A stretch of 64,000 nt of DNA from NCBI GenBank assembly GCA_034190875.2, contig CM067354.1, positions 68,529,258-68,593,257 on the forward strand, written 5' to 3'. The translations under genes were made by a program, and so were the position numbers. This document shows positions 24,800-38,990 of this stretch, one piece after another. The stretch's first letter is position 1, and each line of letters opens with the position of its first letter. The notes beneath the pieces are model-generated. The model searched no databases. It was not told the origin of the DNA and saw only the letters and a program-made list of their open reading frames with translations. This stretch comes from Urechis unicinctus (Eukaryota > Annelida > Polychaeta > Xenopneusta > Urechidae).

Positions 24800-25034
24800 T
24801 TAAGGAAGAGGGCTGGCCCTTGTTAGGTAATGTGATGTGTGTGGGATATATGTGAATGATACGTGTGGGCTCGAGAGTTCAGATTGAGAGAATGTAAGCG
24901 TAAGACTGATTGCTAGGATGGAGTACAATAAATATATATTGCGCTCACCGAAGTCTTTATATATCTGAGTATACGGCTCAGGCCACTGCAGAACAGAAAC
25001 TGGACCTAAATGAGAATTAGCCTCACATCACAAT

Positions 25035-25230
25035 CGGCTTCACTTTTTACATTTATTCATTTTATGTTCAATGATTTATCGTGAGAATGTATAAGGAAAG
25101 GCACCGACAAATTGCTGTGTTGGACAAAAAGTATCAAGTTTTATTGGCTATTGTACAAAAGGAGCATTGAATATTAAGGTAGGATGTCTTGATATTTATG
25201 CCACACGAGTCGATGATTATATATACTATA
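25035..25230 (+). repeat. Continuation of family A copy 3b after the nested insertions
   Basis: Matches 29945-30130 (TTTACATT near the start, GGACAAAAAGTAT, GGTAGGAT and GTCGATGATT segments). This shows the sequence on the two sides of 21455-25030 was once contiguous. Confidence 0.75.
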
Positions 25231-27369
25231 TCAATCAGCAATGGCCTGTATGTGTATGGGTCAATCAGATTGCAAGACCGGTTTCGGATAGCAGCATTCA
25301 GTAGATACAGGAATATACCCTGTTACAAAAGACTTGCATGTTGATGTTCAATTCCCGACGACATGTCGCATCCATCAACTATAACTTGTAATGCATCCTC
25401 TTTATTTATAAAACGACATCGGTACCGCTTATTATTTGTAACAATTTAATTGCTATGCATTGTTATCTTTCTAGCATGACATCAATATTACAATGGTAAC
25501 ACCATTCTGTATGCTAGTCAATGGCGAAGACCTCAATGATCGCTTTTAACTGTTGGCTTACTTGCGGTCACGATTGACCTGAAACCGGGAGAAAAAAAAA
25601 CATCGCTAATATCTATTATATACTTTCGCGAATTACTTCACACTATTCTCAAGCAAAGCGCAGATTTGTTCAAGGAGAAATTGCTATTTTCTGCGGCGCT
25701 TGTTTGATGAACCACGCTCAGGCTTGTTACACTAGCCATGATCCCCGATTCACCCTCTGCAGCGTTGAACGCACATTAGCATTTTATAAAGGAAATGGAT
25801 TATTACGCATTCAAACAAGATCGATTAAAGTATTATGCATGGTAATTGAAAATTCAGAGTGGCAAACGGCGGCCAGGTTGATTCCCTGGCAAGTAGCGTT
25901 GGTCAATTTTTTGTGGACCAACAGTGAAGTATCTATGTCATTGAAAATCAGCGCCTCAACGCAAAGGGATGTATTGGACATATTGAGAATTAGTGCTTAA
26001 CTTTGAGAAACGGCTTACAAGAAGCAAATTTCAGGGTTCACCGTGACTCGCATCCCTAGAATTCGCAATACTAATATGACGCCGGACAGCGACCCTGGGC
26101 GGCAGCTTATTTGTTGGCCCACGCTGCGCTCGGCAATTGCAATAAAGTAACTCTGACAATGTACGACGAACGCTATTCATTGCAATGTAATTTACAAAAA
26201 AATTATGAAGTTAAACCTAAGATTGAACTGTCCATGTCGAGTAAAATCAGAGCGCGCAGATATTGCTGTAACTTATATGTTACTGCCGTACGTCATCCAA
26301 CTACATGGATCCAACTAATTATTGCATTCATAGTAGTTGGAGGTAATGGCTTCTAGCAAATGTAAATACGATTTAACACGATATTTTATTGCATAATATT
26401 TTGCAATAACTTCAAAATATGCAGTAATATTTGTATGCCAACATCGTGTGATGATTCGCATCATATTAAACACATCATATAGCTGTGGCCGTAAACCTTC
26501 TTTCTCTGGCTATTGCAGCGATGTGTATTTAGTTATGTAAGGACGCGGTATGTCTATTATATAGTCAACATATATGATACATACATTCAATCTATATTTG
26601 GTCTTTGTCTATGGGTTCCGGATGGCAATGAGAGTAGATACATCCACTACAGCTGCAACCTTTGCCCCTAACTATCGTTTTCATGATGGCGCAAGGTTAT
26701 TTTCTGCGTGACTACGACCGTATAGAGATCATATGGCTTACGCTATCAGCCATCAAAAACATCAATGCATCGCTATCTTGGGTTTGTGTCATCTATGCTA
26801 CCAACAGGCAGTCATGATTTTACCTAGGTCACGTTTTACACGTTTGTTGCGGTAGACCAGCCTATTTTTGATTGAGTCCTACATTTGCAAGTGTCTTTAC
26901 TCTGTTTATAAGACAGATTAAGGCTAATTTAAGCGGGTCGACAAAAGTTGCTTTTGCCATTTCAGCGTTTTGTAAAGTTTAATAGCAGATTGATGCAAGG
27001 CTAATCTTAGTGTAGACGCAAAGTAATGAGAGTGTCCAACTGCAGTCCTAACAAAAGCACATAATCTACACAATGCCTTCTAACCTCGACCAAAGTAGAT
27101 AAAATGTTGCATATTCAGCGGTTAAATGTCCCTAGTGACCATGATAAGCTTAGCGACATGCTTTTGGGGGTACATTGTCAAAGAATCGATTCCAACACGA
27201 ATAATCATGCACATCTTGTTTTTCTCTGTGAGCGTCACCTAGTTGAGAATTTACTTGGCAGAATGATGGTCCTAATCCTCTGCGTACTGAGCTTCCTCTT
27301 TTGTGTAGACGACCCGATTAAGGACCCAGAGCATCGGCCCTATGAGATCTACACATCTTTTGTGAATTT
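25231..27369. other. Unassigned sequence with faint family B similarity
   Basis: 25640-25800 resembles 8580-8740 (CAAGCAAAGCGCA; GCGCTTGTTTGATGA). ORFs at 25704-26000, 26111-26356 and 27104-27436 have no recognisable domain, and their codon patterns do not stand out. Confidence 0.4.
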
Positions 27370-30300
27370 GTACCCCGTGTCTATGTTCCTCCATGCTCAT
27401 TTGGCTCGTTGGGTGTGCATTGTCATAAATAATTAGGTTATTTGGTATTTTGCGATTGCCTAAAAGAAGAGCAAATACGTAACTACATCTTTTACTTACA
27501 ATGCCTTCTAAAGAATGATCCATCGACCAGTGATAGCATCGACAACTCTTTCTGCTCGGCTTGAATCCTGGTATTTGCATAAAGGGACCTGATGGCATTC
27601 TATTTTTTATTTTACGAATTGCTATTTGGGACCTTTATTTTATGACCAGATTAGACGTTTACAAAACGGCCCTAGAAGATCTACACATCTTTTTGTGCAA
27701 ATACGTAACTACACTTCCTTTTATCTGAATTATTATTTGGGATTTTGCGATTGCCTACAAAGCAAATACATGGTTATCCTTATATAAGAAGCATGATGTT
27801 TTGACGTCACGATGCTAGTGATAGTTCACATGAGAACGACAACTGACATAAGTTCTGGATGTGAATGTTGTTCACTTTTCACGACTGAGACGAACGGTAA
27901 ACATAGTATGGATTGGCATGATAACTCAATAACGACGGCAATTTGCCCTCTTATGTCTCAAGCATTGTTTCCATTCCTTGGTTATACATATGTTCGACAA
28001 TCGAGCTGAATTGCGGAATAAAGGCAGAATATGCACCGAAATAGCTCACAAGAGAGGGATACTTTGCTTTGAAATCCATGTCGCAAACAATTATCCTCTT
28101 ACCAAATTTACCAGAAATGGTGCAAAATTTTGCAACCAGCCGGTGATGGAACGTGTGAAGTCACAGATGTGTCATCAAGGCGATGCATTTGCATATTCAA
28201 GATTCACAACAGATAACTAACACCGTAAACTTGGAATTCCATTATACCACACCATATATATCAGGTGGCTGATACAGCTGTCAACATACGGTTTAAAAAT
28301 GGCATTGGAAGAACAATTATTATTTCTATGATACGCCAACCATCTTATAACGGTAAATGTTGAACGCTCATTTATCGACACAATGTTGCCGTTGTTAACT
28401 AAGTTTTTTCAAATAAGTGTTTATTATGTTCGAACTCAGAACTGCTTACACTAGTGCAAAACGATGTCAGTCACTCTAGCATCATCGTATGATTAGCCAA
28501 CAGTGTTAGAATAGCTAACACGACTAGGAGAATCCTAGACTTCTCTATCCTTTTATTGATTCTGTTGATTCAGATCATTTCTAGATTACATCATATAGTG
28601 GAACACTATCGAATGCGCGTAGATCTCGATTTCATTTTGCTCTGTTGCAATAATCAGCACCGTTAGAATTTCATGCTAATTGCAAGGACGGTCAGGTATA
28701 TTACGCGTTGTTTGTCACAATTCATCAAAGAGCGCATCATGACTATAAACGCAGATTGCCCATTTTAATTTGAGGTGGTATGACAATTCTGATAAATAAA
28801 GCTCATAGGCTTTAGCCGCAACAATAACAATATCCCTCACACAGTCCACCAACTGTACTACATCTGATTCTTGTATTTATGATGCCCCGTTTCTGAATAA
28901 AGATACAACAGCTTTGCACCACACACCAGTATCCGTGATCCTAATATTAGCCTCGTCACTAGCACTAACTAAAATCATCCAACCCGGTCATACGTCTTTG
29001 AACAGTTAGTACAATATATTCAACTCTGTCACATCTCCAATTGACCCATGAAGGACTCACATATATGCTGTGGGCATTGACCTTGGTCCAATATGCTTCC
29101 TAAAATGGCTGGTTATTGAACTTCTGTCCATTTTGTTACACTAACGATGTATCTTCTGTGTTACTGACGGCTGAACAAATTGAATATAAAATGACTAATA
29201 AACCCCTTGAATGTTCGACAGAAAACTCAAATAATAAACGCACACGCTAGTGCTTAATTCACATCTTTTTCACGGATGTACTGCCAAAAAAGAGCACTTA
29301 GCAGATAATATGTCGATCGAAAACTCATCTCATACGATTCGATTGAATATAAAATGACAGATAAATATGTTTAATGTTCGACAGAATAATCAAATCATAT
29401 TTTACACGCCAGCGCACAATGCACATCTCTTTCAAGCATATACTGTCAATAATATAGCATGTATCACATAATATGTTATAGGAAAACACTATTTCATACG
29501 ATTCGATAGACAATGAAATGACTGTTTAAACCAGTGAATGCTCGGTAGAGAAATCAAATTATCGATAAAACGCCAGGATAAAATGTTCAAAATATAACTG
29601 TCTGACGAAGAAAATCTTCAATTATGGAGTTTCGTTGTCAGCTATTGATCAGGAGAAGAAGGTGGCCGATACATTCGACTCTGGAACAACATAATGACCA
29701 TCAAACCGTTGTTGCTATTTGTTGATGCTAATTATGTTGTTATTCCAGGGTACAGCTAATTTAATGTTCAATTCTGTAGGACAACACATTCCAATATACT
29801 GCAATATGTCAAAACCCTTTCATTGCTTTTGAAAAAAATCACGTTATCCATCCTTATTATATAACTGTTCGATATGCATGTGTACACTACCTGTTCAACA
29901 AATCAACTCCTACTACCCTTACTATGCCAACAGAACAATCTGTTACACTATTTACATTGATACATCTGATGTTCAGCGATAAGTCTTCAAAAAATAAGGA
30001 AACACGCCAAACAATAGCTGTGATGGACAAAAAGTATTCAGAAATATCGGCCATTGTACAAAGGAACACTGCATTTTAGGGTAGGATTTTCTGATAACCA
30101 TGTCACATTGGTCGATGATTGCATTAACTATATCCATCAGCAAAGATAGAGCCTTAATATAAATGCAGCTTAAATTAATAATCACGATAAGATACAATTA
30201 GCAGACGGCCTATGCTATTCTAGCATGCTATTGTGTATGCTGGTCAAATATGTGATGGAGCTACTTACAGGTTTGACGTAGGCTATCACGTGATATTGGA

Positions 30301-32382
30301 CATCGGGTTTACATGCACTTGACTATGACACAATTATATGCCGCTTGTTGTGCATTTGTCGTATACAACATTGGTGGCGCCATGTTCTAGGAAGGCAAAA
30401 GGGTTTTGCTGTCGTGCCTATGCTTCGCACAGTTTGTTGGTGGCTCGGTCGACATCATCTGTTCATGATATATGCACGTGGGTCATTACAAACATGCAGA
30501 TCCTGTCCAGCAATTAATCAAACGATTATTGCATTGTCAGTATTCTCCCCAATTGGCGATTAATATCAATCGGTATATAATATGAATAATTCAAACGATT
30601 GTTATACTTTTTGTTGACGTGTTACGTATCAAACTATCATTTTGTTTAATACTTGATCAACTGATTAACGTGCAATGCGATCTTATGTTACAAGCATGAC
30701 AGTTTGATATCAGCATAGAAGACTGTTGCAATAGAAGCTATGGTCAGGCTTGTCAAATGCATAATTTTCTTTTGACTATAGCAGATAACATGTTGGTTCA
30801 GCCTTATTGACGACGTGCACCTTTCAGAATATGGTGTTTCTTTTTGGCAGTGTTGCGCCATACAACAATGCTAACATTGTCACCGCGCATTAAACGTGAT
30901 ACGATAGCGTAGCGTGCCGTGCTATTGTACCGACCATACTAATATTGATATATTACCACATTATGATGACTGAAGCTGCAAATCAAGGTTACAGCTTTAT
31001 TGTCATTCAAACTCCTCTTGTCATTCAATTAAAAACGCTCCGTCCCTTAATATTTGGCCTTCCCATTGTTGTGAAATATACAAAATAGTGTACAAACGTA
31101 ATCTGTGGTTTATAGTGACCATGGCGCCAGTGTAGCTCTAGTTGAACTCTTAAATGCGACTGCGTACTCGAATGTGAAATACGAAAGGCCTATCATTCAG
31201 AACAACATCATATTTCAGTTAATCATATGAACCTGTGGCAAATGTTACTGTACACTAGTATTTCTTTTCAACATTATCCTGAGTACAATTGTGTTAACCA
31301 TTATGTACTATCCGGCTCATATATGTGAGTATGTTTTGCATATTTCCTTTGTTTCGAGTGTTAGATTTGTCTTTTGTTTGCCAGCCGCAATTCGCTACAT
31401 TGGTAACAGCGGGTGTTCAATGCACAACTCACTGTGCTCCACACGTACCCATGTCAAGAAAACATTGCACTGCTCAAATATATATATGACGAACGACTTG
31501 GAGCTAATACACGCGCGCGATCCAGTGAAAAGAGATTATCACTATCCCTTGATATGTTATGATCGTTACTCATGCCTACCCAATCACCGATCCCACAGTC
31601 AACAGATTTATTGCATCGCGTAACACTCATCCAATTTGATGAATATACATCTTCTTTCCATGACAAAAAATCAAACTATGCCCTAACAATCAGACTGTAT
31701 GACAGGTATTACTAAAATTATGGATTTGATTGATTTATCGCGGTTTTCCAATGTTTCTCAATATTTTGGATAGTATTATCGAAGACGTTCTGGACATAAA
31801 TAGTGCATTTCAAAATGACAGGTGTGACAGCTCGAAACGCCAAGCAACAATTTATATGTTATTGAGAATATCGTTCACACTTTATTAGTCATTATACGAC
31901 GTGCTAAACATAGTTCCGGAATGCCTGTAATACTCTGCATTGTTCTATAAACGTGTCAAAGCAAGTGAAATACAATCTTCGAAAAAATTTTTATGTCTTT
32001 AATCACCTAATGGTAACGTATGCGTAATTGTACCGATATTCAGACAGTAATTGAGAACTATTATATACGAGTTATGTATTGTTCCTCACCACATATAGTT
32101 ATTATACTGTAGACGAAGTTGAGACGGAACATGCTATATGTGGAGATGAGTGCTAATGAAAATAAATCCAAAACCACGTCTGCGTCACTGAATGTCTGAT
32201 TGGCTAGTAATTTGATGATGAGTAATGCTTACGCTGAGGGTATTGTAAGCTTACCAGGCATTAATCAACAGTTGAATGACCCTCTAGTCAAAGTAAGTCC
32301 ATCATCCAATGCGGCGTTCAATAACAGCGAAATCCATCGTAACTGTTGTGATTTGTATTTTCCTCGCCGCAAATAGAGCTAG
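27370..32382 (+). repeat. Large inverted repeat, arm 2 (family A copy, plus orientation)
   Basis: Partner of 12629-19060 in reverse complement. It starts like the other plus copies (CTCCATGCTCATTTGG near 27390, ACGAATTGCTATTTGGGACC near 27615, GGCAGAATATGCACCGAAAT near 28025). It then carries the internal tandem repeats (29180-29600) and the long section 29900-32382 shared only with arm 1. Lacking the 813-bp extra segment of arm 1 and several smaller ones, it is about 1.4 kb shorter. No gene is supported; ORFs at 29973-30197, 30345-30563 and 31291-31623 are repeat sequence. Confidence 0.85.
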
Positions 32383-32647
32383 CCTATTAGGCTAAGGCAC
32401 TATATCTCGTTAAAAAAAATGAACAATACTGGAATGACGATAATCAGTATGCTCCAATAACGAACTCGACTGTACTTTATGAAACAAACCTGCCCTCATA
32501 TCCATATTCATTCAAAGCCAACCTCTTTGCCACTATTTCGTGAATGCCGTGCTGAATTTCAGGGCGTAATCTACCCAAACTGACTGTGAGAGCGCGATAT
32601 AGTAACCACTATAAAAGCCAATGTCCGAATGCACACGCATATATATT

Positions 32648-32666
32648 TATATGACCCGCTTGTATG

Positions 32667-32743
<77 letters not shown>

Positions 32744-32808
32744 GTATATATATATATTTGTATTTATATATATATATACATCTATATATGTATATATATA
32801 CATCTATG

Positions 32809-32848
<40 letters not shown>

Positions 32849-32917
32849 TATATTCATGTATACATATATATATATATATCTATATATGTATATATATGTA
32901 TATATATATATATTCAC

Positions 32918-32995
<78 letters not shown>
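32648..32995. repeat. Imperfect (TA)n microsatellite
   Basis: About 350 bases of TA with GTA, CATC and TTCATG variants. Long ORFs in four frames over it are artefacts. Confidence 0.97.
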
Positions 32996-32998
<3 letters not shown>

Positions 32999-33267
32999 AG
33001 CAGAAATTATATTCAAGTACATTCAGTGTGTACTTTCGTGTAATTTTGGCCTTTGAAGAAAACCTTTGCCACTCTATGAGGACTTGCTCGTGCCTCTGCC
33101 CTTGATCTTTAACAGAGAAGCTCTCTGTCCGCTGGCGAGCAATTAGTCATAATGCCTCATTGCACATGGTCTTTGAGAATTGTTTGAGGACGGGGAAACC
33201 TGGACCGGAGACCGCATTGCACCAACCTTATCAATAAAGTCATGGCGTTGCTTTAGGCGCTTAAATT

Positions 33268-33319
33268 ACTAGACGCGTTCGCGTTTGGTACCAGTGGTAT
33301 CAAGCGAATGTCGTCTAGT
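33268..33319. repeat. 52-bp imperfect palindrome at element end
   Basis: The outer arms are ACTAGACG and CGTCTAGT. The inner arms are GGTACCA and TGGTATC with a few mismatches. It could fold into a long hairpin. Confidence 0.85.
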
Positions 33320-33344
33320 ATTAACTTCGCTCAACTATGAGCAA

Positions 33345-36300
33345 TCCTACACTAACTTAATTAGCGATTCGTTCTACTGAAAAAGAATATATCGATACAC
33401 TTGATATTGAAGAGTTCATAAAGGACTTCCCAATACGAAAAGTCAGAAGGATAAATGCATAGTTGTACAGTGCTTTTCATATTGCCGTTCAATCATATTT
33501 TATGTTGTGTGGGTGAGGTGATAATATCTAAGTTGTTTAGAGTTTTTCATATTTTTGACACGTTCGACTTTTCAGGCATTTTAAACTCTATTGTTGTTTT
33601 AATTGTTTAAATTGATTAAGTAAAAAAAAAAATTAATGTCTGTCTTGATATGTTTAAATTCGTGTCATTATCATATTGTTCATCAATGAATTAATCAATA
33701 AATGAAACGTAAATCTTTCATATACGTGTGTATGTAGCGCTCAAATGTGTGTAACGTTTAAGGAAAGGGGCGGCCAATCAGACCACCGCACATGGTGGCC
33801 AAACCCCACGCTACTCGACTAGATACCAGATAGTCCTCATTTTGTTGATGTTGAGACCATTGCTGTTGAGGTCGCTGGATAAAAATTGATAGATTGGCAA
33901 ACCTACGAGATTTTAATTGCTTCCATAATGATGAACGTCAGAAATATCCCATTTACTACGGCGGATGGTGCAATTGTCTCTACAGATAATGTTGCCGGCA
34001 TTGCGTAAGGTAAAAACCTTCCACAAGGAGCTCTTGTTAGCCACTACAATTGTACACTCTGCATATGCTGCGGACATGAAATGTCATTTGAAGTGGCATG
34101 ACAAGGATTGTGTAAGCTTCCTGAAGGCTTTCGCTGCCATAGGGTTAGGCTTGTGAATATTGGCACTATATAGTCCTTGATTCGTATTTTCCCGATGGAA
34201 ATGAAATTTACACACAGTGTTGACCAATCTCTCCTAGGCGCAACATGTGCAAAGTGAAAATAGATGCCCTCGATGTAAATTATACTCCTGGCAGCTGCTC
34301 AGGAAGCCAGTTAAACGACAGATGTGGTTGGTCAAGTTATTGAGCAGTATTACGTGTATTGAATAAGTGTTCACATTATCGATGTCGCAGCTAGGGCAGG
34401 GAAGGCGCTGCTTGATACGTGATAATGTAGTCTGGTGCGATCTGATTGGAAATATAGGACAACACCAATCAATATGCTGACTCGAACGCAAAGGGTCGAC
34501 ACAATTTATTGACAATTTGACATTAACCGGTCATTTTTTCCAATTGATTCAGACTATGTGAATCTTGTTCATTGCTTCATCATCGCATCGAGTTCTCCGA
34601 TCACGATGAACACCCACAAGAGTGGTAGAGCTACTACCCTTTTTTATATGGGTTATCACGTCATGTTGGACGTCTACGTTCGACTAAACGCCGTTTGATG
34701 CCCTTTATTCAATTGTTGCAGCGAAGGATTTATCAGTCTCATGGCGATAACGATAAAAATGGACAGGTGTGCGTTGTTGGGTTTCCTATGTTCAATGATA
34801 TTTCCCTTCTTTGATGTAGCCATCATCACCACAAATATACCAATTGTCCATGGATTGATCACAAAATCCCTGGCCACTCGAAATTACATCGATTAGATTA
34901 AGGTGGATATAAGAATCGTGTGAAACATGAAGCAGACTGCCTTCATCTATAGAGAAAAAAACCCACGAGTGCTGGAATAAGTCCATATCGGAGATACGAC
35001 CCGTTGATCTATAACTGTGCATTGTTACAAACCGGAAGCAGACGCTCCGAGTTCGCGTTGTTTATACCGATATGAGACACTGGAACATTCCTAGCCCATT
35101 GCACATCTACATATTCCAACTGCTGATGACCCTTCAAAGTGGCCCAATCGTTCTCCAACGCGCATCAATCTAAGTGCATGCAGGCTGTATTAGTACCAAC
35201 GGCAGCGGTATATATTGATTAACTGTTTAGTAGAAGTTCGATTCTGTAGTAAAGCTATGCATGCGTCTGACCGAGGTGGTGTGAGTGGTAAACACGCGAT
35301 TTCCCATGACATTGTTAGCTCTAAAACAGACCGCTGCATGAGAGAAACTTCGTCAATTGCATTGGTCATGTAGGTTTGGCTGTTGACGGTTCTAAGGGTA
35401 TGGCATGTTTACCTTATATAGGCGCAATAGCTTTTCTCAGTCGGGATTTAATAATGTCAGCGCCGCTTAAGGTGTGCAACTGCAAATGTTACATATATAT
35501 GATTCGCAGCCCACGTTGGTACATTTTAAGTTTATATCTTTATTCAGGGATGAAATTTGCAAAAGGATAATTGTAACTTCCAGGCAGTGTCATTCTATAT
35601 ATATGCAATACCATCAATGCCTGGGCGTGCATACCACCCCATCGAATACTAAGCGTGCGTTTGACCACTAGGCAGAACAGCATCTTCGCATTTCCAGCAA
35701 ACCTCATTTGCGGTCATCGATTTTATTTTGGTGGTGTTTTTTAAAGAGGAAGCCATTGACGGATGGTTGTCCAGTTGTCAACGCAGACGACACCGATATA
35801 TGCTATGGCTTGAGTAAGCGAGCCATATCATAACCATTTAACGCAAAGATTAACTACCTTGTACAAAATAGCGAATAGAATTTCAATCGTGAATGCATCA
35901 ACATCCACGATTATCCAAACTCGGCGGAATGCTCGAAATGAGGTTGTTATTACTTGTTGCGACTCAAGTTTTTACAAAAGGCCCTATCGCGTTGGCGTGA
36001 CACAAAAAAATCATGTACGAATCGATTTCTCCTTTATGAGTACTGCCGTATGGCGACGAAGTTTTATCGGTGCTATGTGCCATATACGTCATAATTAATC
36101 TCCGTGATTCACAGGTGAACTAAGGATCTTTATCGAAACATCCTCTGCAGATGATTACATGTTTTGCTCCGCAGTTGAAGCTCACTATCGCAATAGTCGC
36201 ACCGTATTCCTTGTAGGCTTTAGCGTATTCAGCTTGGCATATTGATGATAACACAGACACGCACGTGTAGAGGCGGGTATGCGATTGAACATTGTTTCAA

Positions 36301-38844
36301 AAAAGCCACAGCACATCGGATGGCAAATATTTGTATGTTCCATCGAGTTCGATCTATGAATAACCTGAGCGACGTTATGAATCGAGTGACTTCTGCTTTT
36401 GGTAACAGGTATTTCAAGTTATGTTTGTTTTTAGCTACGTCGCATAACGCTTGTATTGCCATTCCATGCCGTGCCATGCCGTGCCATGCAGTGCCGTGCC
36501 ATACCGTGTTCAAGTGGTAAAAAGAAAAATTAAAATCTAGTTTTTGATGTGTCACATTGCGTGGATGATTATAAAATTCTAAGGCGATCTATCCATCCTA
36601 TAAAAAGTCTTATTGCGCCTTGCTGGTAAATCTTCCACGTAACAATGCTACTCACACTGTTTCGAATATTGATCACTATTCCAGTTTTGCATCATGCATC
36701 GAGTGGGTTTTTAACCTGTCAGTTAATAGTAAAGAAGGCATTCACATGTCTGAGGCTAACTGGACATTGACACGACGTCCAGATGTGCATAATACATCAA
36801 CCAAACGATGTCTGCCCAAAACCAATATGGTATACTGTAAAAACCCGGAGGATAACGCTCCATAGTTGATATGATTGATGTCAATCATTACAGTTCGTGA
36901 CCGGGAACATAATGGATTCTATGAACAATTCCGAGTAACCTTACCTATGTCTATCACAAGCAAATTCGGCAGTGTTTTACCGATGTAAGACACTGGCCCA
37001 CTACCTGTTCCAGAAACAGATGACCCTTAGAAGTGGCTTAATTATATTTGTACACGAATAAATCTATACCGCATGGAGACGAAGTTAGCATTACAGTTAT
37101 ATAGAAATGGTTCGATTGTGTGGTAGAGCTAATGGTAAGTTATATAAGTGGCATATAACGTCAAGTAAACACAAGGCTTCTCATACCACAGTAAGATTCC
37201 ATTTAAAGCACACTGCCACACGAGAGCACTTCATCGAAAAGCGCTTGGCTTGCCTGTTTACTTTGCGTGCGTGATTTTTCATCCGGTCTATATCAATATT
37301 ATGTCAGTATCACACAACGTGCGCTTATTTACATGATACTGTACCTGCAAACCTTAGTTATACTTGATCAGTGGCAAGCTTTTAACCATAGTGGTACGAG
37401 CGGCTTAAACACTGTTAACGCCCAATCAGAATTATACATATCTTTCGGCTTAAGTCACTGTAAACTAGCTCGTTCAGGAGGATGTTTCAACCTTCTACCT
37501 AAACCAGTTATGCACGCGGTCATTCCTAATGTGTCAAGGACCACATGCCAATAAATATCGACTTTTTATACTGCTCTTGGTCATGTTTTGCGCTGCACAC
37601 CTGTATTTTGTTTAGCCATGATGAGCTAACAATTATTGGTTATACTATTAGTTATGATGATTACTAAAGCATTAGATGTCACTTCTGATGTTATCATTGT
37701 CCACCAATTTACAGGTGTACGGATATTTATCTTGCTTTTACATAATGTATAAAGTGATCGCCCTCTATCGATCGAGCCAGTTTGTCTATTTACCCGTTCT
37801 ACCGCATCGATAGCCATCAGGAGTCACTTAACTCTCGCCCACGCATGTTGCATTTCCATCGGCTCTGCGCACCGGTACGGCACCTTGCGTGCTTGTGTGT
37901 GTTCTAATGTACGCTATAAAACCTAATTATTGTTTTGCGGATCACATAGCCTATTTAAAGTACATGACTGCATGGGGAGCCAACCTATTGGTCATGTTTG
38001 TCATTCTTGCCACAACTTGATACTGGCAAACAAGATTTACCAGGTATATCATTTTCCGCTTTGTTTCAACAATACTCCCAGCTGCGAAAACCATGATTGC
38101 GGTTGATTACAAATTGTGTGGCTGAAAAACACTTCATGCACTTATCAAGGTTTGATATTTACCCACTTCAAATATCTATATATTAAATGTGAATGTTTTC
38201 GGTATTTTATTTAAGATTATCAAGTTTCACGTATGTGGACGAATTTGGATTATTTATAATTTGTAAGCTCAGAAAAAAATGTTTTCAATCGCATCTCGTT
38301 GTTGAATAATTAAATAAAGCAAAATCAATATAGATCCCTCAGTGCACAACATAAAGGAAACAATTTTCTATTGCTATCCATTGACCGTCACCAAAATGGA
38401 GCGAATCCATGTTAGTCTACTTGATCCGTCTCCACGGTAAATACGTGCATAACTTGCGCCACAATAGTGCCAACCGTACAATATCTGACGGGTAAATATT
38501 GACTGGCGGCGACATGAACCCCCATTGCAAACAATGAAATAGGCATTATTGACGTGCTTGAGGAGGGGCATTTGTGCTTGCTATAACAGATCGTGAACCT
38601 TTATATGTATTTATATGTCTCTTCGATCTTAAGGACGTCCCATTAAACACCTCTATTAATTTCGTAATGACTTTTCATATGACATTTCGTTGTTCCCTGA
38701 TTAAGTTTATGGGGCACCATGGGTAATGGTGTCTACATCCAGGTATCCACTCGCGAAGCGATTTCTCAGCAAATTTTAGCTTTTGACGGGGATAAGACAA
38801 CTATGGCTCGTATTTCGACAGACGGATACTGGGCCTCATCGCTC
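33345..38844. other. 5.5 kb without a supportable gene; old repeats
   Basis: 35040-35300 and 36900-37140 share a diverged block (TACCGAT-TGAGACACTGG, then GATGACCCTT, A-AAGTGGC). 35730-35800 is a third, diverged copy of the start of family A (TTTTGGTGGTGTT ... GACGGATGGTTGTCCAG). ORFs of 60-108 codons occur on both strands, but none shows a domain, a signal peptide with a partner exon, or protein similarity I recognise. Confidence 0.45.
36460..36512. repeat. 10-bp minisatellite, unit GCCATGCCGT
   Basis: About five tandem units with CCATGCCGTGCCATGCCGTG as the core and single-base variants towards the right. It makes the repetitive GTAWHGMARHG stretch of a spurious minus-strand ORF. Confidence 0.85.
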
Positions 38845-38990
38845 ATCAGGCAGAGACTGTGTCGCTCACCAGGCTGAGACTGTGTCCCTCACCGGGCTGA
38901 GACTGTGTCGCTCACCAGAATAATACTATGACTCGTCGATTACCAGGAATATACTGGGCATCGCCGCTCACCAGGCTGGTACTGGGGCTC
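38845..38990. repeat. 23-bp minisatellite, diverging to the right
   Basis: Units of the form TCGCTCACCAGGCTGAGACT plus GTG, three close copies then decayed ones (ACCAGAATAATACTATG, ACCAGGAATATACTGGG, ACCAGGCTGGTACTGGG). Confidence 0.8.

Larger units (their letters stand above)
21455..25030 (+). mobile_element. Solo LTR of a Ty3/gypsy-type retrotransposon, split by a nested DNA transposon
   Basis: 21455-21554 matches the first part of the LTR at 10953 (TGTTGTATGCTTCTGACCGT; CAGCCAGTTAA). The match resumes at 24804-25029 (GTAATGTGATGTGTGTGGGA, GCTCACCGAAGTCTTTATAT, CGGCTCAGGCCACT). Without the nested element the LTR is about 327 bp, starts TG and ends CA. It is flanked by CAAT at 21451-21454 and 25031-25034. 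ACAAT is also possible if the final A is counted as target. The surrounding family A sequence is continuous across this point at 29945, which gives an empty site. No internal region remains, as expected for LTR-LTR recombination. Confidence 0.85.
32400..33319 (+). repeat. (TA)n-bearing element with palindromic end, copy 2
   Basis: Matches 20318-19466 in reverse complement. The left boundary is near GGCACTATATCTCGTTA. A 350-bp (TA)n core lies in the middle. The right end is a 52-bp imperfect palindrome at 33268-33319 that opens ACTAGACG and closes CGTCTAGT. It directly follows arm 2 of the inverted repeat, whereas copy 1 lies beside the other end of arm 1, so the two were probably inserted independently. 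Confidence 0.65.

Noticed and set aside
36229-36555. 108-codon minus ORF with a GTAWHGMARHG stretch
   Set aside because: The stretch is the 10-bp GCCATGCCGT minisatellite, and the rest has no domain.
37267-37554. 95-codon plus ORF
   Set aside because: No signal peptide, membrane or domain pattern and no flanking splice logic. Length is within chance for AT-rich DNA read in six frames.
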